Assembly: GCF_902833045.1 (NCBI RefSeq)
Contig: NZ_CADFDU010000001.1
Location: forward strand, 1,009,927-1,073,926
From: Burkholderia sp. BCC0322
GTDB taxonomy: Bacteria; Pseudomonadota; Gammaproteobacteria; Burkholderiales; Burkholderiaceae
DNA: 64,000 nucleotides
Direction of reading: 5' to 3'
Numbering within the stretch: position 1 is the first letter of the stretch; each line of letters starts with the position of its first letter. The position numbers and the translations under genes were made by a program. The notes beneath the pieces are model-generated. The model was not told the DNA's origin, ran no database searches, and was given only the letters and a program-made list of their open reading frames with translations. Positions 1 through 10,279 of this stretch are shown one piece after another.

Positions 1-62
1 TTTGTAATGTTTTGGTGGCAAATCCGAAATGAAAATTTATTAGGGATATACCCTAAAGAAAG

Positions 63-332
63 GTGGCGTGTGTGCCGTTAGCTCGCCTCGGTAACTCACA
101 AAAGCATTACATGGCAGGGATACCTGGCTTGCACGCGGAGGTTCAGTCTTTGAACTACATCTACAACGCAGTGCCAAATCCGGCTGCACTGAACCTGGCC
201 GATATCAGTATTGCGACCATAAAGCTGGGGCGGAGCAGTGCGGCCGGAACTCAAGGAGGCGCGTTCACGGCATGTCGGAATTGTAGTGGGATCATTCCGC
301 CCAATGTTAATGTTATTACCGGGAGGAAATAG
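63..332 (+). pseudogene. YwqJ-like deaminase toxin, C-terminal fragment
   Basis: An 89-residue frame from GTG, overlapping no good ribosome site. It carries the zinc-deaminase signature: a His-Ala-Glu motif (GLHAEVQ, about residues 22-28) and a Cys-x-x-Cys motif (ACRNCSG, about residues 70-76), ending in a VNVITGR tail. This is the layout of YwqJ-type nucleic-acid deaminase toxins found at the C-termini of Rhs, CdiA and LXG polymorphic toxins. No delivery domain is present: an in-frame stop lies at 54-56 and another frame is open at the window edge (1-81). It is therefore a displaced or frameshifted toxin tip, or an orphan cassette. The next gene follows after 2 bp and looks like its immunity partner. 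GC is clearly lower than in flanking core genes. Confidence 0.65.
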
Positions 333-334
333 AA

Positions 335-1213
335 TTGAGCCGGGTAAATATCGAGTTGTTGGAGCGGAAAGGTGGGAGATATTTTCTTTCCGGAAAGGAG
401 TTTTCTGGAGTTGCCTTCGAAATTGGGCAAGAGCAAAGGGTGCGCGCGATAGAACTGGTGGATGGTGTCGAAGTGGGGGGCTACCGTCCAATTTGCGCGA
501 GCCCTGGTGATGGATTCGATCAGGTTGATCTGACCGGAATGTTGTCTGACTATGAGGTGCCGTTGTACCAGGGGCGGCCATTCAGCGGAATCGGATATGA
601 ATTCGATGACGGTGCCTGCACGCGGGAAGTCTTTCTGCGGAACGGCATCGTGTATTCAGAGGCCAGGTGGACCGAGGCCGGAGGGATGGTTTATTTTGAC
701 GTTCCTAATGATGAATTTGGCGAGGTTTACGAGTGGTATTCGTCTGGCGGGTTGAAGGGTGTAGATATAACGACTAATGCCGATTTTTATGGCGGGATGC
801 GTTTTTCTGACGATGGGCGGCTCGTAATATTGAGTGCATGCAATGGCTTTCTTGAAGCTATTCCGCGAATAGTAAGGAGGGCTCGATTTTTTCCCGTTTC
901 TACAGTTCGCGATTTCGAGAGGTTCGAGATAGCAGATGATCTGACTCTCTTTGGAGGAGATGTTGGAGATGATTTCTTTCGATATTTGAGCGATTGCGGG
1001 ATGTTGAGGGATGTTGTAGTGCTCAAATTGGCAAATGTTGGTGTGAAATTCTTGAGTTTGGTGGATCTTCAGCATTTGAGAGAGTTGCACGTCGACGGAT
1101 TCGAGTTAACGGGAATCAAGCACGGAAGTGGCGGGTGCCTTGATCTTGAGTCATTTGTCAAGAGTGGTGGCTCTTCTGTTAAGGTTTTTGTGGGTGGGCG
1201 TGAGGTAACGTGA
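335..1213 (+). CDS. YwqK-like (MORN-type repeat) immunity protein candidate
   Basis: 292 residues from a TTG start, chosen because GGGAGG lies about 9 bp upstream and the gene begins 2 bp after the deaminase fragment. The first half has loosely repeated units of the form G-x-F-S-G-(hydrophobic)-Y/F-E-x, followed by charged residues and a Gly (around residues 18-50, 78-110 and 125-170). These resemble MORN_2 repeats of YwqK-family antitoxins, which pair with YwqJ deaminase toxins. The second half (about 210-265) is leucine-rich. There is no signal peptide, so it should be cytosolic, as expected for an immunity protein. Low GC relative to neighbours suggests horizontal transfer. The function is inferred from repeats and adjacency only. 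Confidence 0.5.
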   Translation: MSRVNIELLERKGGRYFLSGKEFSGVAFEIGQEQRVRAIELVDGVEVGGYRPICASPGDGFDQVDLTGMLSDYEVPLYQGRPFSGIGYEFDDGACTREVFLRNGIVYSEARWTEAGGMVYFDVPNDEFGEVYEWYSSGGLKGVDITTNADFYGGMRFSDDGRLVILSACNGFLEAIPRIVRRARFFPVSTVRDFERFEIADDLTLFGGDVGDDFFRYLSDCGMLRDVVVLKLANVGVKFLSLVDLQHLRELHVDGFELTGIKHGSGGCLDLESFVKSGGSSVKVFVGGREVT

Positions 1214-1716
1214 TTTTAATCGTCGACGTGTCCTACTCCGACGACAGCGCGCTTGCCGCTGGAATGGTGATCGAATCTTGGGAAAGCAGCGTAGCGGTTG
1301 AGAGACTGACGGCCAAAGTCGATGGTCTGGCGAGCTACATCCCCGGAAAATTCTATTTGCGTGAATTACCGTGCATCGTCGAGTTGCTGAAGCATGTCGA
1401 ACATCCGCTTGAATGTATCGTCGTCGATGGCTATGTGACGCTTGGCGCCGACGAATGTCCAGGCCTCGGTATGCGGTTGTGGCAACACCTTGATGGCAAG
1501 GTTCCGGTAGTTGGCGTCGCAAAGACCAAATTCCTGGGAACGCCAAAAAACGCAGAAATCCTGCGCGGAGGCAGTTCGAAGCCGCTGTTTGTTACTGCGG
1601 CCGGTATCGATTTGGAGTTGGCAAAGAGCAATATTGTGAAAATGGTCGGGAAGTTCAGAATTCCGGATCTGATCAAAGCCACTGACCGACTCTCTCGAAA
1701 TCTGGGCGACTCGTGA
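1210..1716 (+). CDS. Endonuclease V-like protein (short form)
   Basis: 168 residues, GTG start overlapping the previous stop by 4 bp, so probably translationally coupled. It matches endonuclease V, which cleaves nucleic acid next to deoxyinosine or inosine. Recognisable elements in order are VDVSY (catalytic Asp6), [11 protein letters not shown] (wedge motif and Glu52), VVDGYV (Asp73) and the GVAKTKF segment (about residues 102-108). The three acidic metal ligands are therefore present. It is shorter than typical Nfi proteins (about 220-230 residues), and the usual His-Gly after VDG is replaced by Tyr-Val. It lies directly downstream of a deaminase toxin fragment and its immunity candidate. 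That context suggests a role in dealing with deaminated nucleic acid rather than general repair. The family call is strong; the role is inference. Confidence 0.75.
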   Translation: MILIVDVSYSDDSALAAGMVIESWESSVAVERLTAKVDGLASYIPGKFYLRELPCIVELLKHVEHPLECIVVDGYVTLGADECPGLGMRLWQHLDGKVPVVGVAKTKFLGTPKNAEILRGGSSKPLFVTAAGIDLELAKSNIVKMVGKFRIPDLIKATDRLSRNLGDS

Positions 1717-1962
1717 TGGCGAGGCTTGACAGTGCCGACCTGTTGCACCAAGCGCCGGCATGCATGGCGTCCTCGATGGTAGGCGCGAGCGCGTAAGCAA
1801 GCTCAACATAGGGTTGCCTCGTCCCGGATAAATTTTCAAAAGAAAGGTAACGAGTCATTTCAAACCACTCGACTTCGCATCGTTTGAATCTGTTAATTAG
1901 CATGCTGATATTTCCGGGCTTGACTATGTTCCGGTTGTCTATAACGGCCATGGTCTGGTTCC
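1717..1962. other. Low-GC stretch without a recognised gene
   Basis: No convincing gene. On the minus strand the frame that runs through the argG-like fragment stays open to about 1673. Its amino-acid sequence is not recognisable past the end of argG homology at 1963. This is most likely junk from the event that placed the argG fragment here. Confidence 0.4.
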
Positions 1963-2200
1963 GCGGCAGCGCCGACGCTTCACCCGGCGTCAGCAGCCCG
2001 ACCTGCGAATACACGCGCGGCTTGTCGCGCGTATCGGTGAAGTCGAGGTTGCGCATCGTCAGCTGGCCGATCCGGTCGCGCGACGAGAGCGTCGACGCAG
2101 CCTTCCGCATAGACAGGCACACCGGCAGGTACGTGAGGTTCGGCGACTTCGTGTACAGAGCCGAGTAGTCGTTGCAACAGTGCGGCTGGGTTTTCACTTG
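1963..2200 (-). pseudogene. Duplicated, degenerate argG 3' segment
   Basis: This 238-bp stretch aligns without gaps to 3046-3283, the C-terminal coding part of argG, on the same strand. Both copies encode, on the minus strand, readable matches such as [19 protein letters not shown] and [16 protein letters not shown], with scattered substitutions. Homology stops abruptly at 1963, about 24 bp short of the argG stop, and at 2200. The copy lacks both the argG start and stop and is a dead fragment. It separates the deaminase/EndoV cluster from the Imm5-like gene, so it marks an insertion or recombination scar at the end of argG. Confidence 0.9.
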
Positions 2201-2325
2201 CGACCGAAGGTAATGAGCCACAGGCGAATCCGAACCATGCATTGATGTGAAATGGATATGTGAGTATTTTTTATCGAACTGACTAGGAAAATCACTCGAA
2301 TTGTCCTTATTGTGAATCTGCGTAG

Positions 2326-2955
2326 ATGACGAATAATCCGAACGAATTGACAACTGTTCTGTCGTTATCGCTTGCAGCGATCACGCCGGACGGAGAGCTT
2401 CAGGCTAATGCGCGACGGGATCTGCTTCGATTGATCGAGGGGTTGTCGGCTGCCGAACATGCCGATGCAGGATACTTGCGGCGTGCGCGGCTTGCGATAC
2501 TGTGCGCCGAAGAGGCGATCGATCGGCTGAGTCCATACGTGAACGTGCTGACGGCGGCGCGGACGATTCTGACGAATGGCGCTGCTGCGCTGGTCGGAAA
2601 ATATGAGCTCGCCCGTCTGGAAAGAGATAACGGCGAGTACCACACCAAGGTCATCGACCTGTTTGAATATGGCGAAGCGGCGTTTGTCCCGGTTTACGCC
2701 GGCATGACTGTTTTTGCGGCGATCAATACGATCTTGTATGACACGAATTTCGACTTGGTCGGCGAAAACGAAAAAAGCGTGCGTCCGGACGATTGGGATG
2801 TCGGTTATTACGGCTCGCTGGCGATTTCGGGCAGTGCGGTTTGGGAGGCCAAGGGGGGTGGTGCAAGCCGCAGGTCGTATTGGCGATGGTATCTGAAAGA
2901 CGCGGTGCCTCGAGCGTGGGATGTCCTCGCGCCGTTGCAGGTCAAGCCGGTGTGA
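2326..2955 (+). CDS. Imm5-like immunity protein (orphan)
   Basis: 209 residues, ATG start, no obvious signal or membrane segment. The C-terminal part holds a Trp/Pro pattern ([17 protein letters not shown], about residues 183-199) and an upstream Pro-Asp-Asp-Trp-Asp (about 155-159). These resemble the Imm5 family of polymorphic-toxin immunity proteins, which are mostly helical and cytosolic. No toxin is adjacent. The gene lies between the argG fragment and argG itself, so it is flanked by direct repeats. The Imm5 assignment is from memory of the family pattern and is moderate; an unrelated helical protein remains possible. Confidence 0.5.
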   Translation: MTNNPNELTTVLSLSLAAITPDGELQANARRDLLRLIEGLSAAEHADAGYLRRARLAILCAEEAIDRLSPYVNVLTAARTILTNGAAALVGKYELARLERDNGEYHTKVIDLFEYGEAAFVPVYAGMTVFAAINTILYDTNFDLVGENEKSVRPDDWDVGYYGSLAISGSAVWEAKGGGASRRSYWRWYLKDAVPRAWDVLAPLQVKPV

Positions 2956-3022
2956 TCGCAAATGAAATCAGCCGCTCATGGGCAGGCCTGGAATTGCGCG
3001 GCCCATGAGCGGAAGAAGCGAC

Positions 3023-4685
<1,663 letters not shown>

Positions 4686-5756
4686 TCAGATGTTCCACGA
4701 CTGCGCGGTGTCGAGCAGCTTCTCGCGCAGTTGATCGACTTCCCCGGCCAGCTTGGCCATGATCGACACGTAGCCGGACAACTGCGGCGGCGGCGCGTCG
4801 TGCGGCGGGTCGGCCGGCCGGCGGCGCGGCGAGAGCCGGCTCGGCGTGCCGAACTTGAGCGCGCGGCTCGCGCCGACCAGCGTGTCGCGGATGCGCCGGT
4901 TCACGCCCTTCATGTCGACGCGCATGTATTCGCGGGCCGCGATGTCGTCGCGGGGCGGCACCGCGCTCGACAGGATCTCCAGGTAGCCGATGCACAGGCG
5001 CAGGCTGCGCTGGATCGCCTCGAGCTGCGCCATCGACGTCTCGCATTCCTTCGACACCGACGGCATCAGCGAACGCAGTTGCACGAGCAGCGCGCTCAGC
5101 GCGGCCATTTCCTTCAAGTGCGCGTCGTCGCTGATCGGGCGGTCGCCGGCGACCCGCGCATGCACGGCCGCGCACGCGCGCAGTGCATCGGCGAGCTTGT
5201 AGCGCCACGAGTAGGTGGCATACAGCGGCAGCGCGAACGAGAACGCCAGCGCGATCGCGATGCCGGTCAGCACGTTCACCGCGCGCCACAGGCCGTCGAC
5301 GATCTCGTTGTCGCCGTGCCCGGCGACGATCACCATCGTGATCGCCGACAGCAGCGCGATATAGCCGGCCTTGCCGATCGCGTGATACGCGCAGATGCCG
5401 CATGCGATCGCCATCAGCAGGTAGATCGCGAGCGGCGCGTGCACGAACGAATACAGCAGGATCAGCCCGAGCCCCGCGAGCGCGCCGATCGACGTGCCGA
5501 GCGCGCGCTCGGCGGCCTTCTTGCGGATGTTGCCGTGATGTTGCAGCCCGCCGACGACGATCAGCACGGTGATCGTCGACCATTCGCCGTGCGGCACGTT
5601 CAGGCCGGTGGACAGCGCGATCGACACGAGAATCGCGAGCGAGACGCGCGCCGCATGGATCAGCTTCGCGTGCCGGTAGCGGCGATACGGGTCGAGCAGC
5701 GGGCGGAGCGCGTTGCGCAGGAGCGGCGGCAGCCGGGTAGGGAGCGGGGTGGTCAT
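4686..5756 (-). CDS. FUSC-family inner-membrane protein
   Basis: 356 residues. About six hydrophobic segments between residues 35 and 215 include the family-typical start of the channel half: HAARVSLAILVSIALSTGL, then HGEWSTITVLIVV. A cytosolic helical region follows (about 220-356) with a proline/arginine-rich linker near 305-325. This fits the fusaric-acid-resistance (FUSC/AaeB/YccS) family of aromatic-acid exporters, at half the length of full AaeB proteins (about 650). No membrane-fusion partner gene is adjacent, so the substrate is unknown. Confidence 0.8.
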   Translation of the reverse strand: MTTPLPTRLPPLLRNALRPLLDPYRRYRHAKLIHAARVSLAILVSIALSTGLNVPHGEWSTITVLIVVGGLQHHGNIRKKAAERALGTSIGALAGLGLILLYSFVHAPLAIYLLMAIACGICAYHAIGKAGYIALLSAITMVIVAGHGDNEIVDGLWRAVNVLTGIAIALAFSFALPLYATYSWRYKLADALRACAAVHARVAGDRPISDDAHLKEMAALSALLVQLRSLMPSVSKECETSMAQLEAIQRSLRLCIGYLEILSSAVPPRDDIAAREYMRVDMKGVNRRIRDTLVGASRALKFGTPSRLSPRRRPADPPHDAPPPQLSGYVSIMAKLAGEVDQLREKLLDTAQSWNI

Positions 5757-5919
5757 GGCGGAGCTGGAGTGGCCGGAATGCGCACGGCGGCCTGCGCGGG
5801 CCGGCGCCGCGCCGCATGCGCAGCAGACGTAACGCTAGCCGAACGCGGGAGGGCTGTCCATGGCGAGGTCAGCCGGCCCGGCCGGCCGCCGCGCGACTTC
5901 ACGTCACGTCATGGCGGCG

Positions 5920-7452
5920 TCATGCGTCGGCGGCGCTCGGCTGCGCCTCCAGCACGCGGTTGCGGCCGCCGGACTTCGCGCGGTACAGCGCCTCGTCGGC
6001 ACGCCGCAGCAGCGTCGCGGCGTTCAGGCGGCCGTTGGCCGAGGTGGCCGCACCGATGCTTGCGGTCACACGCCCGTACGGGCTTTTCGCGTGCTCGATG
6101 CCAAGTGCCGCGATTGCGTGCCGGATGCTCTCGGCGACGGTCACCGCGCCTTGCGCGTCGGTGTCGGGCAGCGTGACGACGAATTCCTCGCCGCCGTAGC
6201 GCGCGACGTGATCGCTGTCGCGGCGCAGGCAGCACGATGCGGTCTGCGCGACGCGCCGCAGCACGTCGTCGCCGGCCGGGTGCCCGTAGTAGTCGTTGAA
6301 CGCCTTGAAGTGATCGACGTCGACGAACAGCACCGACAGCGGGCGGCCGCTGCGCGACGCACGCTGGGCCTCCTTCGCGAGCACCGCGTCGAACGTGCCG
6401 CGGTTGTCAAGGCCCGTCAGCGCATCGGTGTGCGCGAGCCGGTACAGCTTCGATTCGGCGACCTGCCGGCGCTTGAGCTCGCGCGACAGCGCCAGCGAAC
6501 CCCACGCGATGAACCCGGTGAACAGGCACATCAGCACGACGGTCCAGATCGCGCGGTGGTGCCACGACGCGTAGATGTCGATCTCGGCGGGTGCGACGTC
6601 GACGATCAGCGGCAGGCCGGCGAGATGCTTGTATACATAGACGCGCCGGATGCCGTCGATCGCGCCGACCCCGGTCAGCGCGCCGTCGCGGGCGCGCTGC
6701 GAGTCGATGAAGAGCGGCGAGTCGTGCAGGTCGAGGCCGACCACATGCGGGTCGTACGGCAGGCGCGACACGAGCGTGCCGTTGTCCTCGACGATCGCCG
6801 CGCTGCCGTGCTTGCCGACCGCGAGGCCGTCGAGCAGCGCACGGAAATAGTCGATGCTGAGCGTACCGACGACGATGCCGGCGAACGTGCCGTCGGGCCC
6901 GTTGATCCGGCGGCTGAGCGCGATCGTCAATGCGCCGCCGCGTAGCCGGGCGGCATACGGCTTGCTGATGTAGAGGCCCTGCGCGAGCCCGTCGCGATGC
7001 ACGGCGAAATAGTCGCGGTCGGCGAAATTGCCTTGCCGCGCGGGCGACGCGCTCGAATCGATCACGATATTGCCGTGCGCATCCATCACGAAGATCGACC
7101 CGAGATACTCGCCGGTCGCCGCGCGGTCGAACAGCAGCCGGTGGCGCTGGCGCGGCGGCAAGGTCATCAGCTCCGGGTCGGCAATGCCGTCGACGACGTT
7201 CTGCAGCGACAAATCGTAGAGTTCGATATTGCGCGCGATATCGCGTTCGATCAGCAGCATCAGGTTGCGTGCATTTTCGACCGCATGGTCATATGCATCG
7301 CGCCGCGTCTCGATTAAAAGCGACGTGGAAAGCCCCCAGCTGAACATCAGCAGCACGATCCCCGCAACGAGCACGCCGCGGGGCGACAGAATGCGTGCCA
7401 CGATCGACGCGGTATGGCGGCGCAGCGCGGCGGGCAGCGTGATTGACTTCAT
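5920..7452 (-). CDS. Membrane diguanylate cyclase with periplasmic Cache sensor
   Basis: 510 residues. A first membrane helix lies at about 25-48. A periplasmic double-Cache (PDC) sensor domain spans about 50-290, with typical elements such as GNFADRDYF and GLYISKPY. A second helix is at about 300-325, and a GGDEF domain occupies about 345-500. The active-site motif is GGEEF (420-424). An RxxD inhibitory site (RDSD, 411-414) lies exactly five residues before it, so product feedback by c-di-GMP is predicted. It makes c-di-GMP from GTP in response to an extracytoplasmic small molecule. It is a single gene, divergent from the downstream permease. Confidence 0.92.
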   Translation of the reverse strand: MKSITLPAALRRHTASIVARILSPRGVLVAGIVLLMFSWGLSTSLLIETRRDAYDHAVENARNLMLLIERDIARNIELYDLSLQNVVDGIADPELMTLPPRQRHRLLFDRAATGEYLGSIFVMDAHGNIVIDSSASPARQGNFADRDYFAVHRDGLAQGLYISKPYAARLRGGALTIALSRRINGPDGTFAGIVVGTLSIDYFRALLDGLAVGKHGSAAIVEDNGTLVSRLPYDPHVVGLDLHDSPLFIDSQRARDGALTGVGAIDGIRRVYVYKHLAGLPLIVDVAPAEIDIYASWHHRAIWTVVLMCLFTGFIAWGSLALSRELKRRQVAESKLYRLAHTDALTGLDNRGTFDAVLAKEAQRASRSGRPLSVLFVDVDHFKAFNDYYGHPAGDDVLRRVAQTASCCLRRDSDHVARYGGEEFVVTLPDTDAQGAVTVAESIRHAIAALGIEHAKSPYGRVTASIGAATSANGRLNAATLLRRADEALYRAKSGGRNRVLEAQPSAADA

Positions 7453-8052
7453 CCTCGAGGGCGGCGGGCGGCGGATTTTCGCCTTGTTGGCGATTCCGTA
7501 CGCTGTTTATTTTGAATCGGGCCGCATTATCTCGCGAATTCCTGACATTCGCGTGCACATGCAAAACATGCATGCGGGGACGGCGATTCCAGCGTGTTAC
7601 GCATCATTACTGCTTTACGTGCAGATGATTTGATTTGAATCAATCGTCGATATCGATCGTATTGTCTGAATAATCACGTGATAACCCGGCGATTATGAAT
7701 GCTGACGCGGTGTCGGGAGGATGGCGGCGGGACCGTGAAGAACCGCCGGGCGGATCGGCGCACCGGATAACCCGCCGTTGCGCGGGTTTCTTGAGCCGAC
7801 CTGCGACGACGGCCCGGTTCGGCCCGGTTCGGCGCGGCCAACCCCTTGATTCTGCGAAATCTCCACAGCGGCGGCGGGCGGCGGCGCCTGCGCTGTTCCC
7901 ATGACGAATCAGGTAGAATCCGCGCTTCGCCGCAGGCGCCCGCCGCGCAACGCGTATCGGGGCCGCATCGAATGCATCGCAGGACGCGCACCGCGCTCCG
8001 ATTCCGCATGCGCCGGCTACGGATGCCGGCCCGCTCAACGTACGTCTTGTTT
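7453..8052. other. Divergent intergenic region, 600 bp
   Basis: Lies between the diguanylate cyclase and the permease. It holds a GC-rich hairpin with arms 7769-7775 and 7782-7788 followed by a short T stretch, terminator-like, which might end a small RNA or leader. A short tandem duplication of GCCCGGTTCG lies near 7810-7830. No protein-coding gene is supported. Confidence 0.4.
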
Positions 8053-9588
8053 ATGTCCGCCATTCCGAAATCCGACCCACCCGGTTCGCCAGCGAACCCA
8101 CCCAAGCTTCATCGCGCGCTGAAGGCGCGCCACCTGACGATGATCGCCATCGGCGGTTCGATCGGCACGGGCCTGTTCGTCGCGTCCGGCGCGTCGATCT
8201 CGCAGGCCGGCCCCGGCGGCGCGATGGTCGCGTACATGGCGATCGGCCTGATGGTCTATTTCCTGATGACGAGCCTGGGCGAGATGGCCGCGTTCATGCC
8301 GGTGTCGGGCTCGTTCGCGACCTACGGCGCGAAATACGTGGACGAAGGCTTCGGCTTCGCGCTTGGCTGGAACTACTGGTACAACTGGGCCGTGACGATC
8401 GCGGTGGAGCTCGTCGCCGCGCAGCTCGTGATGCATTACTGGTTTCCGGACGTGCCGGGCGTGTGGTGGAGCGCGGCGTTCCTCGGCGTGATGTTCCTGC
8501 TCAACGCGCTGACCGTGCGCGGCTTCGGCGAAGCCGAATACTGGTTCGCGCTGATCAAGGTCGTCACGGTGGTCGCGTTCATCGGCGTCGGCCTGCTGAT
8601 GATCTTCGGCATTCTGAAAGGGGCGCCGAGTAACGGCTGGGGCAACCTGACGATCGGCGACGCGCCGTTCGCGGGCGGCCTGCCGGCGCTGATGGGCGTC
8701 GCGATGATCGCGGGCTTCTCGTTCCAGGGCACCGAGCTGATCGGTGTCGCGGCCGGCGAATCGGAAAACCCGCGCACGACGATCCCGCGTGCGGTGCGCC
8801 AGGTGTTCTGGCGCATCCTGCTGTTCTACGTGTTCGCGATCTTCGTGATCGGCGTGCTGATCCCCTATACCGACCCGAACCTGCTGAAGACGGACGTCAC
8901 CGACATCGGCGTGAGCCCGTTCACGCTGGTGTTCCGCCACGCCGGCCTCGCGTTTGCCGCCGGCGTGATGAACGCGGTGATCCTGACGGCCGTGCTGTCG
9001 GCCGGCAACTCGGGCATGTACGCGTCCACGCGGATGCTCTACAACCTCGCGACCGAAGGCCGCGCGCCGAAGATCTTCGCGAAGCTGTCGCGCGGCGGCG
9101 TGCCGCGCAACGCGCTGTACGCGACGACGGCCGTCGGCGCCCTGTGCTTCTTCACGTCGCTGTACGGCGACAAGACCGTGTACCTGTGGCTGCTGAACAC
9201 GTCGGGGATGACGGGCTTCATCGCGTGGCTCGGCATCGCGGTCAGCCACTACCGGTTCCGCAAGGGCTACGTGAAGCAGGGCTACGCGCTCAACCAGCTG
9301 CCGTACCAGTCGAAGTGGTTCCCGTTCGGCCCGCTGTTCGCGTTCGTGCTGTGCCTCGTGATCGCGCTCGGGCAGGACTTTCAGGCGTTCCTCGCGAACC
9401 GGATCGACTGGGCCGGCGTGGCCGCGACCTATGTTGGCATTCCGCTGTTCCTCGTCGTGTGGCTCGGCTTCCGGCTCCTGAAGAAGAGCCGTTTCGTGCG
9501 CTACGAAGACATGGAAATCGCGCCGTGGATCGCCGCAAGCCGCGGCGCGCAGCGGCAGCCGGTGGCGAACCGCGAAACCGCGGGTTGA
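8053..9588 (+). CDS. AAT-family amino acid permease
   Basis: 511 residues, about 12 membrane helices. The N-terminal motif LKARHLTMIAIGGSIGTGLF (about residues 20-39) is the diagnostic first helix of the APC-superfamily amino acid transporter (AAT/LysP-like) group. A GESENPRTTIPRAV motif near residues 235-248 marks the family's intracellular loop. It imports an amino acid by proton symport; the substrate is not readable from the sequence. The start at 8053 is chosen because the in-frame extension to 7846 is Arg-rich and non-conserved. A strong terminator follows the gene. Confidence 0.9.
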   Translation: MSAIPKSDPPGSPANPPKLHRALKARHLTMIAIGGSIGTGLFVASGASISQAGPGGAMVAYMAIGLMVYFLMTSLGEMAAFMPVSGSFATYGAKYVDEGFGFALGWNYWYNWAVTIAVELVAAQLVMHYWFPDVPGVWWSAAFLGVMFLLNALTVRGFGEAEYWFALIKVVTVVAFIGVGLLMIFGILKGAPSNGWGNLTIGDAPFAGGLPALMGVAMIAGFSFQGTELIGVAAGESENPRTTIPRAVRQVFWRILLFYVFAIFVIGVLIPYTDPNLLKTDVTDIGVSPFTLVFRHAGLAFAAGVMNAVILTAVLSAGNSGMYASTRMLYNLATEGRAPKIFAKLSRGGVPRNALYATTAVGALCFFTSLYGDKTVYLWLLNTSGMTGFIAWLGIAVSHYRFRKGYVKQGYALNQLPYQSKWFPFGPLFAFVLCLVIALGQDFQAFLANRIDWAGVAATYVGIPLFLVVWLGFRLLKKSRFVRYEDMEIAPWIAASRGAQRQPVANRETAG

Positions 9589-9623
9589 CGCGGGCGCGGC
9601 ACCTGGCCGCGTGACCTACGACG

Positions 9624-9656
9624 AAACGGGAAGCCTCGCGCTTCCCGTTTTTTTTG
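9624..9656 (+). terminator. Rho-independent terminator after permease
   Basis: Stem AACGGGAAG / CTTCCCGTT (9625-9633 and 9641-9649) followed by eight or more T. Confidence 0.9.
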
Positions 9657-9852
9657 CCCGGCTTTTGTCTGCACGGGGTCAAAGCCGGTTATATTGCCCG
9701 ACCCTACCGGGCCACGGCCCGGCCGGCGCGAGGTGCGCGGCGCGGATCGGCATCCGGCGCGCGCGGCGTGCGGCGGCCGGCGCGAGGCCCGGCGTTTTCA
9801 TCGTTCCATCCGGGCCGATACGGCCCGCGGAGCGCGCAACCCAGAGGAATCC

Positions 9853-10098
9853 ATGAGCGCATCACCCGCCGAGCGGAAGGCCGAACCCGTTTCCATCGTG
9901 CGACTCGAAGCCGCGATCAACGCGTGGCGCGAAGTGTACCCGCCGGCTCCGGACGGCGAGGATGGCTACGCGCTCGACGCCGGCAGCAATTGCCTCGCCG
10001 AGCTGTACGGCACGATGATCTGCTACAAGCTGCCGGACGTGCCGCTCGACTCGCTGAGCGACGCGCAGCGCGACGCGCTCTATGCGACCGAGGTGTGA
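9853..10098 (+). CDS. DUF3717-like small protein
   Basis: 81 residues. The ATG at 9853 has AGAGGA upstream, and the frame before it is non-conserved. The pattern IVRLEAAINAWREVYP, then a run ending LAELYGTMI, and a C-terminal LSDAQRDALYA segment resemble DUF3717, a small cytosolic family found mainly in Burkholderiales. No function is known. It has its own terminator downstream. Confidence 0.65.
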   Translation: MSASPAERKAEPVSIVRLEAAINAWREVYPPAPDGEDGYALDAGSNCLAELYGTMICYKLPDVPLDSLSDAQRDALYATEV

Positions 10099-10138
10099 CG
10101 GACGGCGCGTTGCGCCGCCGCACCGCGGCGTCGATGAA

Positions 10139-10170
10139 ACAACGGGAAGCTCGCGGGCTTCCCGTTTTGC
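10139..10170 (+). terminator. Rho-independent terminator after DUF3717 gene
   Basis: Stem AACGGGAAG / CTTCCCGTT with loop CTCGCGGG, followed by a short T-rich tail. The stem sequence is the same as in the terminator at 9624. Confidence 0.8.
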
Positions 10171-10279
10171 TTTGGGCGGCGCGTGGCCGCGCGCGTGGCG
10201 GTTTGCGTCGCCTGCGGTATCGTGACGACATCATCCGGCCGGGGTTGCGCGCCGGAGCGCTGTCCGGGAGGCATCGAAC

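Noticed and set aside
7801-7835. Tandem GCCCGGTTCG repeats as a regulatory array
   Set aside because: Only two imperfect units in a GC-rich region; chance is sufficient.
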